16,982 bases of DNA from Nitrospirota bacterium (GCA_021844275.1 JAKBTR010000060.1:1-16982); one strand, 5' to 3'. Shown: positions 1 through 7,754, counted from the stretch's first letter. Numbers and translations are program-made. The notes: generated from the sequence alone by a model not told the origin.

Positions 1-658
1 GTTCCTGTCCCGGATCCACGAAAACGACATCCGGCAGGATCGCCTCCATCGTCCGTCGAAGAGGAGGGTAGTGCGTGCAGCCCAAAATAATGGTATCGAC
101 TTCCCGATAAACGCTCAAAAAGGGCTCCAGATATTTTCGGGCAACCAGTTCGGCGATGGGACCTTCCGTCACACCTTCCTCGACCATCGGAGCGAACAGC
201 GGACAAGCCTGACCATAAACACGGACAGAGTGTGCGGTCATCTCTCCGATGACGGCCGGGTAGGCCTGACTGGAAATGGTCCCTTCCGTCGCCAGGACTC
301 CGACCGATCCCGTCCGGGTGAGACGGCAGGCCGCACGGGCACCGGCCTCCAGCACACCGACGATCGGAACATCGGGAAATTCCCGGGAAAGTTCGGGAAG
401 CACCTGGCTTGAAACAGTAAAACACGCCGCAACGATCAGGGAAGGATGAAGCGTCCGAAGGAACAGGACATTTTCCCGGGCAAACCGGAGGATCGTCTCC
501 CGGGACTTCGTCCCGTAGGGGAAACGGGCCATATCCCCCAGATAGGCAAAATCCCGGTCGGGGAATGTCTCCCAAAAATGGCGGAGAACGGTCAGTCCAC
601 CGACGCCCGAATCGAAAAGGGCGATGCCGCCTTCTGGCCGTCTCTCTCCGACATTCAT
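1..658 (-). CDS. murI: Glutamate racemase, 3' end outside window
   Basis: Interconverts L- and D-glutamate in the cytoplasm, supplying D-Glu for peptidoglycan. About 219 codons are present and the C-terminus (roughly 50 residues by family length) lies beyond base 1. Visible family motifs are FDSGVGGLTVL near residues 15-25 (Asp16 expected to act in catalysis), GDMARFPYG at 41-49, and GCTHYP at 193-198 with the second catalytic Cys194 and His196. The first catalytic region is odd: the usual CNTA(S/T) is CFTVS at 79-83, so the catalytic Cys is kept but the conserved Asn is Phe. The ATG at 658 is chosen because it is in frame with the motifs and its ATGA overlaps the stop of nagZ, implying translational coupling. 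I am sure of the family; the altered motif leaves activity open. Confidence 0.9.
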   Translation of the reverse strand, partial: MNVGERRPEGGIALFDSGVGGLTVLRHFWETFPDRDFAYLGDMARFPYGTKSRETILRFARENVLFLRTLHPSLIVAACFTVSSQVLPELSREFPDVPIVGVLEAGARAACRLTRTGSVGVLATEGTISSQAYPAVIGEMTAHSVRVYGQACPLFAPMVEEGVTEGPIAELVARKYLEPFLSVYREVDTIILGCTHYPPLRRTMEAILPDVVFVDPGQE

Positions 659-1683
659 CGGGGAAGCCTTTCGGCGGCCTTGCGGCAGAAGGCAATTCTT
701 TTTCCAAGGACGGCACGGCGGGCGATCGATTTTTCAAGACGAGCGCGCCAGAGACCCGGATTCTTTTCAGACAGGCCCTTGATGATCCGAATCGCCTCCA
801 GCGGCTTGTCGCGGGATTTGAGGACCAGGAGACCGTCGCAGGTGACAGCCAGGGCTCTTTCCACCACGACGGAAAAGGGAAAGGGCTTTCCGACCGCGGC
901 CATGGACAGATCATCGGACAGAAGAAGGCCGCGAAAATCCCACTTCTTCCGAAGCATGTCCTGCATGATTTTTCGGGACAGGGTGGCCGGCCATTTCTTG
1001 TCCAGGGCGGGGTACATGACATGCGCCGTCATCAGCATCGGCATCCCGTCTGCAATCGCTTTTTCGAACGGAAGAAACTCCCGTCCAGAAAGGATGGCTT
1101 CCGGCGCATCAACCGTCGGAAGGGCCAGGTGGGAGTCCAGAAGAGTGTCTCCGTGGCCGGGAACGTGTTTCCCGCAAGGGATGACACCTCCCGCCTCGAG
1201 TCCGTGCGAAAACGCCATGGACAGACGGGCGACCTCCCAGGGGTCCCTGGAAAAGGAGCGATCGCCGATCACCGGATTGTCCGGATTGGAGTCCACATCC
1301 AGTACGGGGGCGAAATCGATGTCGATCCCCGTCTGCCGCAATGCGCGTCCGAGATGGAAGGCCGACCGGAAAATTTCGGAGGGGTCTCCATTCCCCAGGG
1401 TTCTGGCGGGAGAGAGACGGGGGACACCTTCTTTCAGGCGGGCGACACGTCCTCCCTCCTGATCGATCGCAATCCAGACGTCTTGCGGGGAAAGAGCCTC
1501 CCGGATTTCGGAAATCAGTTTTTTCACGTCCTCGGCGCGCGTCCCGTTCTCGGCAAACAACACCACGCCGCCGGGTCTGATCTGATGCAACCAGCGGATG
1601 TCTTCCGCTCCCAGGCGAGCGCCGGGAAGGCTGACCCACAACCATTGTCCCCATTCGGGTTCCGGGTGTTTCCCAGACGTCAT
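655..1683 (-). CDS. nagZ: Beta-N-acetylhexosaminidase, glycoside hydrolase family 3
   Basis: 342 residues, a typical single-domain NagZ length. NagZ removes N-acetylglucosamine from anhydromuropeptides in the cytoplasm during cell-wall recycling. No signal peptide is visible, consistent with a cytosolic location. Sequence evidence: IAIDQEGGRVARL at about 71-83, the DFAPVLDV strand at 123-130, the KHVPGHGDT motif at 172-180 that carries the acid/base His-Asp dyad, DSH at 183-185, and LLSDDLSM at 254-261 with the expected nucleophile Asp257. It starts with ATG overlapping the rdgB stop (ATGA, 1680-1683) and ends with a TGA overlapping the murI start. Neighbouring murI makes sense because both act in murein metabolism. 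The C-terminal third is less conserved but intact. Confidence 0.94.
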   Translation of the reverse strand: MTSGKHPEPEWGQWLWVSLPGARLGAEDIRWLHQIRPGGVVLFAENGTRAEDVKKLISEIREALSPQDVWIAIDQEGGRVARLKEGVPRLSPARTLGNGDPSEIFRSAFHLGRALRQTGIDIDFAPVLDVDSNPDNPVIGDRSFSRDPWEVARLSMAFSHGLEAGGVIPCGKHVPGHGDTLLDSHLALPTVDAPEAILSGREFLPFEKAIADGMPMLMTAHVMYPALDKKWPATLSRKIMQDMLRKKWDFRGLLLSDDLSMAAVGKPFPFSVVVERALAVTCDGLLVLKSRDKPLEAIRIIKGLSEKNPGLWRARLEKSIARRAVLGKRIAFCRKAAERLPR

Positions 1684-2276
1684 GCCGGCAGCCTTTCAAG
1701 AAGTGTGAGCAGATTGAAAACGGCCCTGGCGCGGTGGGAGATCCGGTCCTTGACCGAAGAGGGCAGGATACCGAAGGAAACCTGATACCCTTCGGGAACA
1801 AACAAAGGATCATACCCGAACCCCCCTTCCCCGAGGATTCCCCTTGTCAGTCGTCCCTCCACAACCCCCTGGACGGCACCCGTCAACCGTCCGGAGTCCC
1901 CGTCCAGCAACACAAGAACACACCGGAAGCGGGCGGTCCTTTTTTCCGGAGGCACCGTTTTCATTTCCCGGACGAGTGCCTGGCAATTCATCAGGGAACT
2001 CGCTCCGGCACCGGCAAAACGCGAAGAAAGTACACCCGGCCTCCCGTCCAGGGCATCGACTTCCAGACCGGAGTCATCGGCAAGGATCAGGCGACCCGGT
2101 GCCGGGAAACAGGCATTTGCTTTCAGAAAAGCGTTTCCGAAATATGTTTCCCTGTCCTCCGGGGGAAAAAACGTGTCCGGAGACGCCATTTCGAGTCCGA
2201 CCCCTTCCGGAAACAACCGGCGAAACTCTTCGAACTTGTGGGGGTTTCCCGATGCCAGAAGCAGTGTCTTTTTCAA
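1680..2276 (-). CDS. rdgB: XTP/dITP diphosphatase (RdgB/HAM1 family)
   Basis: 198 residues, full length for the family. Hydrolyses non-canonical purine triphosphates (XTP, dITP, ITP) to the monophosphates, keeping them out of DNA and RNA. Motifs: [10 protein letters not shown] at 9-18, [12 protein letters not shown] at 65-76 with the catalytic acidic cluster, [12 protein letters not shown] at 78-89, [10 protein letters not shown] near 152-161 and ISHRARA near 178-184. The only usable start is TTG at 2276: a TAG lies three codons upstream in frame and the next Met is past the substrate loop. The TTG overlaps the rph stop as TTGA (2273-2276), so initiation probably relies on ribosomes finishing rph. 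The rph-rdgB order is common in bacteria. Confidence 0.94.
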   Translation of the reverse strand: MKKTLLLASGNPHKFEEFRRLFPEGVGLEMASPDTFFPPEDRETYFGNAFLKANACFPAPGRLILADDSGLEVDALDGRPGVLSSRFAGAGASSLMNCQALVREMKTVPPEKRTARFRCVLVLLDGDSGRLTGAVQGVVEGRLTRGILGEGGFGYDPLFVPEGYQVSFGILPSSVKDRISHRARAVFNLLTLLERLPA

Positions 2277-3010
2277 GAATGGCTACCGCCCGGGAAAGAA
2301 AACACGGACTTCTGACAGACAATAATTTCCCGGATCCCCTTTTCTCCCAGGCCCAGAAGCGTGTCCAGGGTCTGCCTCGAAAACGGGGTTTCTTCCGCCG
2401 TTCCCTGAATCTCTACAAAATGGCCGGATTCCGTCATGACCAGGTTCATGTCCGTTTCTGCCCCGCTGTCTTCGGTATAGCATAGGTCGAGAACCGGTTC
2501 GCCTTCGACGACGCCCACGGAAACGGCCGCCAGATATTCCCGCACGGGCCATTCAGGCATCAGGCCTCTTTTGTGGAGCTCGGAAAAGGCGAGGCACATC
2601 GCGACGAATCCCCCGCTAATGGACGCTGTCCGTGTTCCTCCGTCGGCCTGAAGGACATCGCAGTCGATCGTGATCGTCCGGACACCCATCTTTTTCGTAT
2701 CGACAACAGAACGCAAACTTCTTCCGATCAGGCGCTGAATTTCCTGCGTCCGTCCGGACTGTTTTCCTTTCGCTGCTTCGCGGGAATTCCTCTCGTGCGT
2801 CGATCGTGGCAACATTCCGTACTCGGCCGTCACCCAGCCTTTTCCCTGATCTTTCAGAAACGGGGGAACTTTTTCTTCCACACTGGCGGTACAAAGGACC
2901 TTCGTGTTCCCCATTTCCACCAGGACGCTTCCTTCCGCATAAAGATTGACTCCCGTCTTGATCGACAGGGAACGCAAATTCTCGGGCTTTCTTCCATCCG
3001 ATCGCATCAT
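2273..3010 (-). CDS. rph: Ribonuclease PH, tRNA 3'-end phosphorolytic exoribonuclease
   Basis: About 245 residues. Trims nucleotides 3' to the CCA end of tRNA precursors using phosphate. Diagnostic stretches: [11 protein letters not shown] at the N-terminus, [13 protein letters not shown], the [14 protein letters not shown] motif followed by [16 protein letters not shown] (phosphate-binding region), [18 protein letters not shown], and [16 protein letters not shown], which carries catalytic acidic residues. Two adjacent ATG codons at 3010 and 3007 fit the family N-terminus. The frame is open further upstream to about 3214, but that would overlap the DHH gene and add 68 residues without family similarity. 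No strong Shine-Dalgarno sequence precedes 3010. It lies 91 nt after the DHH gene and overlaps rdgB. Confidence 0.94.
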   Translation of the reverse strand: MMRSDGRKPENLRSLSIKTGVNLYAEGSVLVEMGNTKVLCTASVEEKVPPFLKDQGKGWVTAEYGMLPRSTHERNSREAAKGKQSGRTQEIQRLIGRSLRSVVDTKKMGVRTITIDCDVLQADGGTRTASISGGFVAMCLAFSELHKRGLMPEWPVREYLAAVSVGVVEGEPVLDLCYTEDSGAETDMNLVMTESGHFVEIQGTAEETPFSRQTLDTLLGLGEKGIREIIVCQKSVFSFPGGSHS

Positions 3011-3101
3011 TGTTTGTTTTGTCCAATCTGTAAAAGGTGATTCCCGCTGTCCCGACAAAGAGACGATTCTTTCTTTTTTTGTTCCACGCAAAAAGTCTTT
3101 T

Positions 3102-4001
3102 TTATCTTTCAGGCGCCTTGAGGATGCACGGTTCATGCACAATCCGGTCGGAAATGAATCCGGCGGCTTTGGCGTGTCCCCCGCCTCCAAATTGTTCCGC
3201 GATACGCGCAACATCGGGTCCGGAAGCGGAGGCTCGAAGACTGTAGGAAACGCGCCCGTCGGACCGGTGAGACCAAATCACGACCAGCGGGCACTCGGAT
3301 TTCAGAAAGCCCCCGATTTCCGAATTCAGAATCGGCGAGTTGACAAAGAGCCCTTCCACCCCGTCGGGAAAACGTCCCCTGCAGGCTGTCTCCCGGACGG
3401 CTGCGCGGAGGAGCTGCTCCTGATAACGCAGGATCGTCTTTCCCTCGCGGACAAGTTCCCAGCTCTCCAGAATAGGCCCGCTCCCCATCTGTTGATCAAA
3501 GCGGTCCCACAGTTCGAGGTCAAACGGGTAGGAGGCCAGGGCGGTATTTACCTCCTGACTGAAGGGGAGATCCCACTTCCAGAGATCCTTGTCCTCAATC
3601 AGTCTGATCAGATTCGGCACCGGTTCGTTTGCATGGAAATGGAACCAGCTGATGGCCGCGCCTGAATGGGCCATATCGAAGTATACGTCGGAATCCCCGG
3701 AAAACGTTCCGGCCATTTTTTCGAACGCTGTCTTGTGGTGATCCAGGACAATGACCCTCCGGTTCTTCTTTTTCAGATCCAGAACCACCTCCGGACCGAA
3801 GGAAAAGTCCGCCACATAAACGGTCTCTCCCTCCGGAAAAACGGGTAAGGGATCCCCGTATGCCACAGGAACCAGACGAAGCTCTGTCCGGCCCGACAGT
3901 CTCTTCCAGGCCGACCATGCTGCGCCAAAACCGTCCGAGCAGTTCCTGTGATAGTAAAACGTCACAGGAGAAGAATCGACAATCAGTTTGGGTACCGACA
4001 T
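3102..4001 (-). CDS. DHH/DHHA1 family phosphoesterase (oligoribonuclease/cyclic-nucleotide phosphodiesterase-like)
   Basis: 299 residues with the two-lobed DHH architecture. The N-terminal catalytic lobe shows [14 protein letters not shown] at 16-29 (metal ligand Asp23), YVADFSF at 62-68 and VLDHHKTA at 85-92, which is the DHH signature. [12 protein letters not shown] near 108-119 and [14 protein letters not shown] near 135-148 follow. The C-terminal DHHA1 lobe ends in [11 protein letters not shown] near 272-282, which binds the nucleic-acid or nucleotide substrate. This pattern matches the COG2404-like group annotated as oligoribonuclease NrnB or cAMP/cGMP phosphodiesterase; the exact substrate cannot be told from sequence. 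A good GAGGAGG ribosome site sits 8 nt before the ATG at 4001. It follows the ABC-F gene by 101 nt on the same strand and precedes rph, suggesting an RNA-turnover role, which is inference. Confidence 0.9.
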   Translation of the reverse strand: MSVPKLIVDSSPVTFYYHRNCSDGFGAAWSAWKRLSGRTELRLVPVAYGDPLPVFPEGETVYVADFSFGPEVVLDLKKKNRRVIVLDHHKTAFEKMAGTFSGDSDVYFDMAHSGAAISWFHFHANEPVPNLIRLIEDKDLWKWDLPFSQEVNTALASYPFDLELWDRFDQQMGSGPILESWELVREGKTILRYQEQLLRAAVRETACRGRFPDGVEGLFVNSPILNSEIGGFLKSECPLVVIWSHRSDGRVSYSLRASASGPDVARIAEQFGGGGHAKAAGFISDRIVHEPCILKAPER

Positions 4002-4102
4002 TCCTGGAGCCTCCTCCCTCCGGGGTTGAGCCCCGCCAAAGAACCCCTAAATGACAAAAAGGCCACTGCCCCTCCTCTTCATCAGCATCTGGAAAGCCTC
4101 CT

Positions 4103-6034
4103 TCAGGAACGAATCCGTCCCGCTTCCCTTTCCCATTCCTGGGTCAACGCTTCCTGGCGCTTCAATGCCTCCTGGCGCTTCTGTTCGATTTTTTTCCGTT
4201 CGCTTTTGGCCTTGTAATCCGGATTGACCGCAAATCGGGGGGAAGCCAGTTCCGTCTCAAGAGCGGCAATCGCTTCCGACACCTCGTCCATGTCGCGTTC
4301 AATTTTTTCGATCCTTTTCCGGATAACAGACTGATCGTCACCGGATCTTTCCGAAGACGTCCCGGAGGATTTTGGGGGAACGTGCAAGGAGTCTTTCGGA
4401 AGGGTGGGCTCACTGGTCCTGGGACGCCGTTTTTCAAGATAGATCATATAGGGGGTGTTCAAATAAAGCTGAATATGGCCGGGCATCACCTCGATAATGT
4501 CCGTGGCGATCGCTTCGATCAGGTGTCGGTCATGGGTAATGAAGGCCAGCGTTCCCGTATAGGCGGAAAGCGCATTTTCGAGACATTCCCGCGAAGCGAT
4601 GTCCAGATGATTGGTCGGCTCGTCCAGAAGAATGAAATTGGAGGGCACCAGAAGCATCCTCGCCAGTGCCAGACGGCTTTTTTCACCGCCGGATAAAACC
4701 GAGACCTTCTTGTAAACATCGTCTTTGCGGAACAGGAAAGCCCCGAGGAGACTCCGGATGCGCGTCTGGTTTTCCGACTCTTCCGCGGCCGCCTCCATGG
4801 CTTCCAGAACCGTATGATGCGGATCCAGGGTCTCGAGCTGGTGCTGGGCAAAGTAGGTCATGGTCACGTTTGTCCCCGGAACACATTTTCCGGTGTCCGG
4901 CTTCAACACTCCCGCCATGATCCTCAGAAGGGTCGATTTTCCGGCTCCGTTCGGCCCGACGAGAGCAATCTTCGAGCCTCTGTGAAGAACAAAGCGAAAA
5001 GGGGGAATGATTCGGCGCTCTCCAAAGGACTTGGTCACATCCTCCAGGGTCAGAACCACGTTTCCGGAGCGGGGGGGCTGGGGAAATTTGAACTTGACTG
5101 TTTTTTCCTCGTGATCGAGTTCGATTCTCTCGATTTTCTCCAGCGCTTTCAGACGGCTCTGGGCTTGTGTCGCCTTGGTCGCCTTGGCCCGGAAGCGGTC
5201 GACGAAAGACTGCATATGGGCGATTTCCTTCTGTTGTCGCTCATAGGCCGACTCGAGTGCTTCCTTCTGGGCTTCCCTCTGTTCCAGATACAGGTCATAG
5301 TTTCCATGATACACCGTGGCTCTCCCCTGGGAGAGTTCAATCACACCGTTCACCACATGATTCATGAACGTCCGGTCATGGGAAATCAAAAGAACCGAGC
5401 CGGCAAACTCATTCAGAAAATCCTCGAGCCATTCGATGGAAGGAATATCCAGATGATTGGTCGGCTCGTCCAGAAGGAGAATTTCCGGGCGGGTGACAAG
5501 AGTCCGGGCCAGAGCCACGCGCATTCTCCATCCCCCGGACAGGGACGACACACGAGCATCCATCTGGGCTTCCGAAAAATTGAGACCGGAAAGAATTTTC
5601 CGCGCGGTCGCCTCCTGCTCAAATCCGCCGGACGCAGAAAACCTCGTCTGAAGATCTCCATAACGGGCAAGAAGACGGGACATCTCCGACTCCGACTGAT
5701 CCGGGCGGGACATCAACTCCTCAATCTCCTGCATCTCATCTTCAATCTTCTGAAGGGCCTGGTCTCCACCCACGACTTCATGAACGGCCGACCGGTCGGA
5801 AACGATTTCCAGGTCCTGGGGAAGATAACCGATCCGGGCTCCCACAGGAAGAACAATCTGGCCGGAGTCCGGCTCCATCTGTCCCGCAATCATTTTGAGG
5901 AGGGAAGATTTTCCTGCCCCGTTGGGACCGACGATGGCCATCCGTTCTTTGAGACTGATCTTGAGAGACAGGTTGTCAAACAGGGTTTTGGAAGGATAAT
6001 GCTTTGAGAGATTGACAAGGTTGATCATGATCAT
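4103..6034 (-). CDS. ABC-F family ATPase (Uup/YheS-like), ribosome-associated
   Basis: 643 residues with two ABC domains and no membrane segments, so a soluble ABC-F translation factor rather than a transporter. Domain 1: Walker A GPNGAGKSS at 36-44, signature LSGGWRMRVALARTL, then LLLDEPTNHLD. A charged linker (the P-site tRNA interaction motif region, around FVDRFRAKATKATQAQSR) joins it to domain 2: GPNGAGKSTLL, LSGGEKSRLALARMLL and LLDEPTNHLD. The last 100 or so residues form a Lys/Glu-rich coiled coil like the Uup C-terminal domain. ABC-F proteins act at the ribosomal E site to relieve stalled or drug-blocked ribosomes; whether this one gives resistance is unknown. The start is ATG 6034 (alternatively 6028, two codons on). 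The open frame reaches 6226, but a promoter lies at 6198-6226, so upstream starts are untenable. No clear Shine-Dalgarno sequence precedes 6034. Confidence 0.93.
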   Translation of the reverse strand: MIMINLVNLSKHYPSKTLFDNLSLKISLKERMAIVGPNGAGKSSLLKMIAGQMEPDSGQIVLPVGARIGYLPQDLEIVSDRSAVHEVVGGDQALQKIEDEMQEIEELMSRPDQSESEMSRLLARYGDLQTRFSASGGFEQEATARKILSGLNFSEAQMDARVSSLSGGWRMRVALARTLVTRPEILLLDEPTNHLDIPSIEWLEDFLNEFAGSVLLISHDRTFMNHVVNGVIELSQGRATVYHGNYDLYLEQREAQKEALESAYERQQKEIAHMQSFVDRFRAKATKATQAQSRLKALEKIERIELDHEEKTVKFKFPQPPRSGNVVLTLEDVTKSFGERRIIPPFRFVLHRGSKIALVGPNGAGKSTLLRIMAGVLKPDTGKCVPGTNVTMTYFAQHQLETLDPHHTVLEAMEAAAEESENQTRIRSLLGAFLFRKDDVYKKVSVLSGGEKSRLALARMLLVPSNFILLDEPTNHLDIASRECLENALSAYTGTLAFITHDRHLIEAIATDIIEVMPGHIQLYLNTPYMIYLEKRRPRTSEPTLPKDSLHVPPKSSGTSSERSGDDQSVIRKRIEKIERDMDEVSEAIAALETELASPRFAVNPDYKAKSERKKIEQKRQEALKRQEALTQEWEREAGRIRS

Positions 6035-6105
6035 GAAGAAAGTCCGATACGCATACCGGAACTGTTCTGCGGTCCCCCTTTCACGCCCGTCTTCGTTGCT
6101 TGTTC

Positions 6106-6135
6106 CTGGACTGTCCCGAACGCTTTCGGTTCCAG
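6106..6135 (-). promoter_or_regulatory. Stem-loop in the ABC-F mRNA leader
   Basis: Read on the minus strand, CTGGA (6135-6131) pairs with TCCAG (6110-6106), and inside it CCGAA (6129-6125 read as the complement strand) pairs with TTCGG around a 4-nt loop, separated by a small asymmetric internal loop. It lies about halfway in the roughly 157-nt leader between the predicted promoter and the ABC-F start. It has no U-tract, so it is not an intrinsic terminator as it stands. Leader structures that sense ribosome stalling are known for several ABC-F genes; a role here is inference. Confidence 0.4.
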
Positions 6136-6197
6136 AAAATTTGCAAGCGCAGGAATCGGGATTCTGGAATGGATATTCTTCTTTGTCGACGAAAATT

Positions 6198-6226
6198 ATT
6201 TTAGGACAAACGGCCGGGATCGGCAA
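6198..6226 (-). promoter_or_regulatory. Predicted sigma70 promoter for the ABC-F gene
   Basis: On the minus strand, -35 TTGCCG (6226-6221), 17-nt spacer, -10 TAAAAT (6203-6198). Transcription would begin near 6191, giving a leader of about 157 nt before ATG 6034. It lies just downstream of the hsp20 terminator, as expected for a new transcription unit. Match is 4/6 and 5/6 to consensus. Confidence 0.55.
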
Positions 6227-6248
6227 ACAGACAAACTTCTGCGACCAT

Positions 6249-6278
6249 AAAAAAAGGGGAAGGCATTGAGCCTTCCCC
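6249..6278 (-). terminator. Intrinsic terminator of hsp20
   Basis: On the minus strand a perfect 9-bp stem, GGGGAAGGC paired with GCCTTCCCC around a 5-nt loop (6278-6256), is followed at once by seven T (6255-6249). It lies 30 nt after the hsp20 stop codon and separates the synthase/hsp20 unit from the ABC-F unit. Confidence 0.93.
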
Positions 6279-6308
6279 TCGTCTGTGGTCCTCTCAGGAC
6301 CCGGGGTC

Positions 6309-6767
6309 TTAACCGACCTCGATCTCGACTGACCTTGGCTTCGTTTCGGCCAGTTTTTCGATCTTGACGTGCAATACGCCGTCCTTCATTGTTGCCGTGA
6401 CCCGTTGAGGATCGGCGTCATCCGGAAGAGAGAAACTGCGGAGGAAACTCCCGTAAAGACGTTCCATACGGTGGTATCTTTTCCCGTTCTTCTCTTCCGA
6501 GATCTTTTTGCGCTCCCCCGAAATGGCCAGAATCCCGTTTTCAATGGAAACCTTGACATCCTCTTTGCGGATCTCGGGCAATTCCACTGTCACATGATAG
6601 GCTTCTCCATCTTCGGCAATATCCACTACGGGAGCCCAGTCCACGGCAGTCATCGCCTGCCGCTCGTCCGTTCTTGTCTCCTGGGGAAGCCGTGCAAATA
6701 CGGGAGTCAGTCGGCGTCCCAGGTCTTCCAGTTCCCTGACGGGATCCCATCTCAAAAGGCTTGTCAT
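6309..6767 (-). CDS. Hsp20/alpha-crystallin family small heat-shock protein
   Basis: 152 residues. Small heat-shock proteins form oligomers that hold unfolding proteins without ATP. The N-terminal arm starts MTSLLRWDPVRELEDLGRR, a typical bacterial class A sHsp opening. The alpha-crystallin domain runs from about residue 42 (VDWAPVVDIAEDGEAYHV) through VELPEIRKEDVKVSIENGIL, then ERKKISEEKNGKRYHRMERLYGSF, to DGVLHVKIEKLAETKPRSVEIEVG. The extreme C-terminal IxI-type anchor is weak (VEIEV). ATG 6767 is chosen because GGAGG lies 8 nt upstream; a longer frame to 6812 lacks a ribosome site. It is 72 nt downstream of a pseudouridine synthase and ends in a strong terminator. Its likely promoter is inside the 3' end of that upstream gene (6916-6955). 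Confidence 0.95.
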   Translation of the reverse strand: MTSLLRWDPVRELEDLGRRLTPVFARLPQETRTDERQAMTAVDWAPVVDIAEDGEAYHVTVELPEIRKEDVKVSIENGILAISGERKKISEEKNGKRYHRMERLYGSFLRSFSLPDDADPQRVTATMKDGVLHVKIEKLAETKPRSVEIEVG

Positions 6768-6818
6768 TTCACCATCCTCCTTGAAACCTGCAATCGTTTT
6801 TTGTTTTTTCAAACCGGA

Positions 6819-6840
6819 ACCCGGCCTCCTTGCACCGGGT
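6819..6840 (-). repeat. Inverted repeat at the synthase/hsp20 junction
   Basis: ACCCGG (6819-6824) and CCGGGT (6835-6840) form a 6-bp GC-rich stem with a 10-nt loop. The 6840 edge touches the stop codon of the pseudouridine synthase. No U-tract follows on the minus strand (the next bases are TCCGGTTTG), so a full terminator is unlikely. It would instead sit inside the hsp20 5' leader if the promoter at 6916-6955 is used. Confidence 0.4.
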
Positions 6841-7754
6841 CAACTTTTCCGGAGATCGCCCGCCCCTTCCCCTGAATTTCCGGGAGAGACGACCACTCCG
6901 TTTTCTTTCACCTCAATTATATCCCCGGAACGTATCATGTCAAGTATTATGTCAAGTACGATCTTTCCCTTGCAAAGGAAAAAGGAAGAGACGTCCACAA
7001 TCCCTCCCGGAGGTAAATCCTTCAGGCAGAATGGACCGAATCCGACACGGATCAAATGCAGAACCTCGTACCCGCCTCTCTCAAACAAACGACGGATCTC
7101 CCGATTTTTTCCTTCCTTCAGTCCTACCCTGAGCCATGTCGTCCGGAGATTTTCTTTTTCATATCGAACATCCACAGGCTTAAACCCCAGGTCCCTCGAC
7201 CATTTTCCATCGGAAAGACCCGTTTCCCAATCACTCTTCTTCAGGGAAGGACGCACCTGGACCCGATATTCCCGGGGAAAATCCAGGGAGGGATTCAGGA
7301 GAGCGGAGAGATCTGAAGAGCGGTTCGAAAGGAGAATCAATCCGGATGACGCTTGATCGAGACGACCGACGGGCATCATGCGCGACATATCGATTCCGGT
7401 TCTTGGTTCAGAGAAACGTCCGATTGACTCACAGATCGTCTCCCGCCCTCCGGGATCCGTCCTTGTGACTAAAACTCCCCTTGGTTTATTGAAGGCAAAG
7501 ACAGCGGGAGGGTCCGCGGACAGAATCTTTCCATCCAGGCGAAAAACCGGCTCGCAACCCGGTGTTCCCCCCACAAACTGGTCGACATTTTGAACAGGAC
7601 GGCCGTCTCCCAGCGCGAGGCGGCCGTCCTGGACCCATTCTCTGGCCATTCCACGAGTTCCGAGTCCAAGCTTGGAAATCCACCTGTCGACCGTATGTCC
7701 GGCCATCGGGGGAAAGACTCTTTTTTTCCTGCCTGGCTTCGATTTTCTGGACAT
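6840..7754 (-). CDS. RsuA/RluB-family rRNA pseudouridine synthase with S4 domain and extra C-terminal tail
   Basis: About 304 residues. Enzymes of this family turn a specific uridine of 16S or 23S rRNA into pseudouridine. A short basic N-terminus leads to an S4 RNA-binding domain (VDRWISKLGLGTRGMAREWV). The catalytic domain has FNKPRGVLVT, PVGRLDQASSGLILL with the catalytic Asp, PREYRVQV, KEGKNREIRRLFE and HLIRVGFGPFCLKDLPPGG. Family members usually stop soon after this last motif, but here about 45 residues follow (from near VDVSSFFLCKGK), rich in I, D, V and G. That tail contains the predicted hsp20 promoter. ATG 7754 has GGAGA 8-9 nt upstream; a TTG at 7832 would add 26 basic residues and is less likely. 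Which rRNA position is modified cannot be assigned. Confidence 0.9.
   Translation of the reverse strand: MSRKSKPGRKKRVFPPMAGHTVDRWISKLGLGTRGMAREWVQDGRLALGDGRPVQNVDQFVGGTPGCEPVFRLDGKILSADPPAVFAFNKPRGVLVTRTDPGGRETICESIGRFSEPRTGIDMSRMMPVGRLDQASSGLILLSNRSSDLSALLNPSLDFPREYRVQVRPSLKKSDWETGLSDGKWSRDLGFKPVDVRYEKENLRTTWLRVGLKEGKNREIRRLFERGGYEVLHLIRVGFGPFCLKDLPPGGIVDVSSFFLCKGKIVLDIILDMIRSGDIIEVKENGVVVSPGNSGEGAGDLRKS
6916..6955 (-). promoter_or_regulatory. Near-consensus sigma70 promoter for hsp20, inside the upstream gene, with duplicated -35
   Basis: On the minus strand a perfect -35 TTGACA (6943-6938), a 16-nt spacer and a perfect -10 TATAAT (6921-6916). A second TTGACA lies exactly 12 bp upstream (6955-6950), because the 12-mer CTTGACATAATA is repeated as CTTGACATGATA. 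The whole element is within the final coding stretch of the pseudouridine-synthase gene. Transcription would start near 6908 and give hsp20 a leader of about 140 nt. No CIRCE or HAIR operator is visible. Confidence 0.75.

Noticed and set aside
446..1785. Long open frames on the plus strand (446-1462 and 565-1785)
   Set aside because: They lie opposite nagZ and murI, whose motifs are clear, and their translations are Arg/Ser/Pro-rich with no family pattern.
3090..3102. AAAAAG-T-CTTTTT palindrome after the DHH gene as a terminator
   Set aside because: A one-base loop cannot close and the stem is almost all A-T, so no stable hairpin is expected.
3011..3214. 68-residue N-terminal extension of RNase PH
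   Set aside because: Overlaps the end of the DHH gene on the same strand and lacks RNase PH similarity.
4025..4042. CGGGG/CCCCG inverted repeat between ABC-F and DHH genes as a terminator
   Set aside because: Five pairs and no T-run on the minus strand; it is followed by the DHH ribosome site.
4814..6007. 397-codon open frame on the plus strand
   Set aside because: Antisense to the ABC-F gene; a mirror of its codon usage, with no ribosome site or recognisable domain.
6035..6226. 64-residue N-terminal extension of the ABC-F protein
   Set aside because: It begins inside the predicted promoter and has no ABC-F similarity.
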